Positions 5,568-6,108 of a stretch of 6,108 nucleotides of DNA are shown in pieces. Position 1 is the stretch's first letter; each line of letters begins with the position of its first letter. Source of the DNA: Chloroflexota bacterium. Lineage in GTDB: Bacteria > Chloroflexota > Dormibacteria > CF-121. The stretch spans positions 1 to 6,108 of the forward strand of contig VBEQ01000062.1 of NCBI GenBank assembly GCA_005881235.1. The letters are read 5' to 3'. The position numbers and the translations under genes were made by a program. The notes under the pieces were generated by a model. That model saw only the letters and a list, made by a program, of their open reading frames with translations. It had not been told where the DNA came from and made no database searches.

Positions 5568-5577
5568 CTCGGGCAGG

Positions 5578-6108
5578 ATGAACGATCGGAAGGGGACCTG
5601 GAAGGTCAAGGCCGGCTTGGCCGAGATGCTCAAGGGTGGCGTCATCATGGACGTCGTTACCGCCGAGCAGGCCAAGATCGCCGAGGATGCCGGGGCCGTC
5701 GCGGTAATGGCCCTCGAGCGGGTGCCCGCCGACATCCGCCGGGAGGGCGGTGTCGCCCGGATGAGCGATCCCGGTCTGATCACCGCCATCATCGAGGCCG
5801 TTACCATCCCGGTGATGGCGAAGTGCCGAATCGGGCATTTCGTCGAGGCGCAGATCCTGGAGTCGCTCGGGGTCGACTACATCGACGAGAGTGAGGTGCT
5901 GACGCCGGCCGATGAGGAACACCACATCAACAAGCATGTTTTCAAGGTCCCGTTTGTCTGCGGATGCCGGGATCTCGGCGAAGCCTTGCGGCGGATTACG
6001 GAAGGCGCCGCCATGATCCGCACCAAGGGCGAGGCGGGCACCGGCAACGTCGTTGAGGCGGTCCGGCACATGCGAGCGGTGACCGGCGCGATACGCAAAC
6101 TGCACGGC
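5578..6108 (+). CDS. pdxS: Pyridoxal 5'-phosphate synthase, lyase subunit PdxS, 3' end cut by window edge
   Basis: PdxS condenses ribose 5-phosphate, glyceraldehyde 3-phosphate and ammonia (from the glutaminase PdxT) to PLP; it assembles as a 12-mer of TIM barrels in the cytoplasm. The 177 residues visible, of about 290 usual, include AEMLKGGVIMDVV (15-27, catalytic D25), the highly conserved AKIAEDAGAVAVMALERVPADIR (32-54), MAKCRIGHFVEAQ (80-92, Schiff-base lysine K82), DYIDESEVLTPAD (100-112), and TKGEAGTGN (149-157, second lysine K150 and the phosphate loop). All key residues in the visible part are intact. The ATG at 5578 has a Shine-Dalgarno; a GTG at 5557 is an alternative adding seven residues (in-frame TAA at 5545-5547 blocks anything longer). 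It is divergent from the glycosyltransferase. pdxT usually follows but would lie outside. A gene for de novo PLP by the DXP-independent route is therefore present. Confidence 0.97.
   Translation, partial: MNDRKGTWKVKAGLAEMLKGGVIMDVVTAEQAKIAEDAGAVAVMALERVPADIRREGGVARMSDPGLITAIIEAVTIPVMAKCRIGHFVEAQILESLGVDYIDESEVLTPADEEHHINKHVFKVPFVCGCRDLGEALRRITEGAAMIRTKGEAGTGNVVEAVRHMRAVTGAIRKLHG

Noticed and set aside
4925..5581. 218-residue plus-strand ORF antisense to the glycosyltransferase
   Set aside because: It is antisense to a gene with all GT51 motifs and runs through the divergent promoter; no family features are seen.
5407..6105. 232-residue minus-strand ORF antisense to pdxS
   Set aside because: It covers the highly conserved PdxS reading frame and the divergent promoter region, has no recognisable motif, and is explained as a reverse-strand shadow.

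Overview
The window is GC-rich by eye and tightly packed. It carries seven protein genes and no RNA gene, insertion sequence, CRISPR array or prophage that I can see. The DUF222 protein, the small multi-cysteine protein, the actinobacterial-looking Lon and the short-lid adenylate kinase suggest a high-GC Actinomycetota or a related Terrabacteria phylum (Chloroflexota or Dormibacterota). The PdxS N-terminus leans towards the latter, but the window alone does not settle it.

Left part (1-1673). A DUF222-family gene, normally the N-terminal part of an HNH endonuclease, runs leftwards off the window edge. A 134-base gap separates it from a divergent gene for an 82-residue protein with nine cysteines; the gap holds two copies of the palindromic motif ACAGCTGT. 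The small gene ends in a TTAA that also contains the stop codon of an unrecognised 129-residue ORF on the other strand. That ORF starts three bases after the lon stop and contains a perfect 12-bp inverted repeat.

Centre (1677-5452). All genes are on the minus strand, read right to left: a membrane-anchored monofunctional GT51 peptidoglycan glycosyltransferase, adenylate kinase (adk), the ATP-dependent protease Lon, and the 129-residue ORF. The first two are separated by 2 bases. A 97-base gap with a GC-rich hairpin separates adk from lon, and lon has its own strong ribosome binding site. The likely reading is one operon, or two partly coupled ones, combining cell-wall synthesis, nucleotide homeostasis and proteolysis, with no obvious pathway link.

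Right part (5453-6108). A divergent promoter region with an 8-bp-arm inverted repeat separates the glycosyltransferase gene from pdxS (PLP synthase subunit), which runs off the right edge.

This is mostly ordinary housekeeping sequence; I do not see a convincing undescribed system. The points most worth a second look are the hairpin inside the ORF after lon, the convergent TTAA stop overlap, the -10-like hexamers placed directly before start codons that lack a Shine-Dalgarno (possible leaderless mRNAs), and adk sitting outside its usual ribosomal-protein context.
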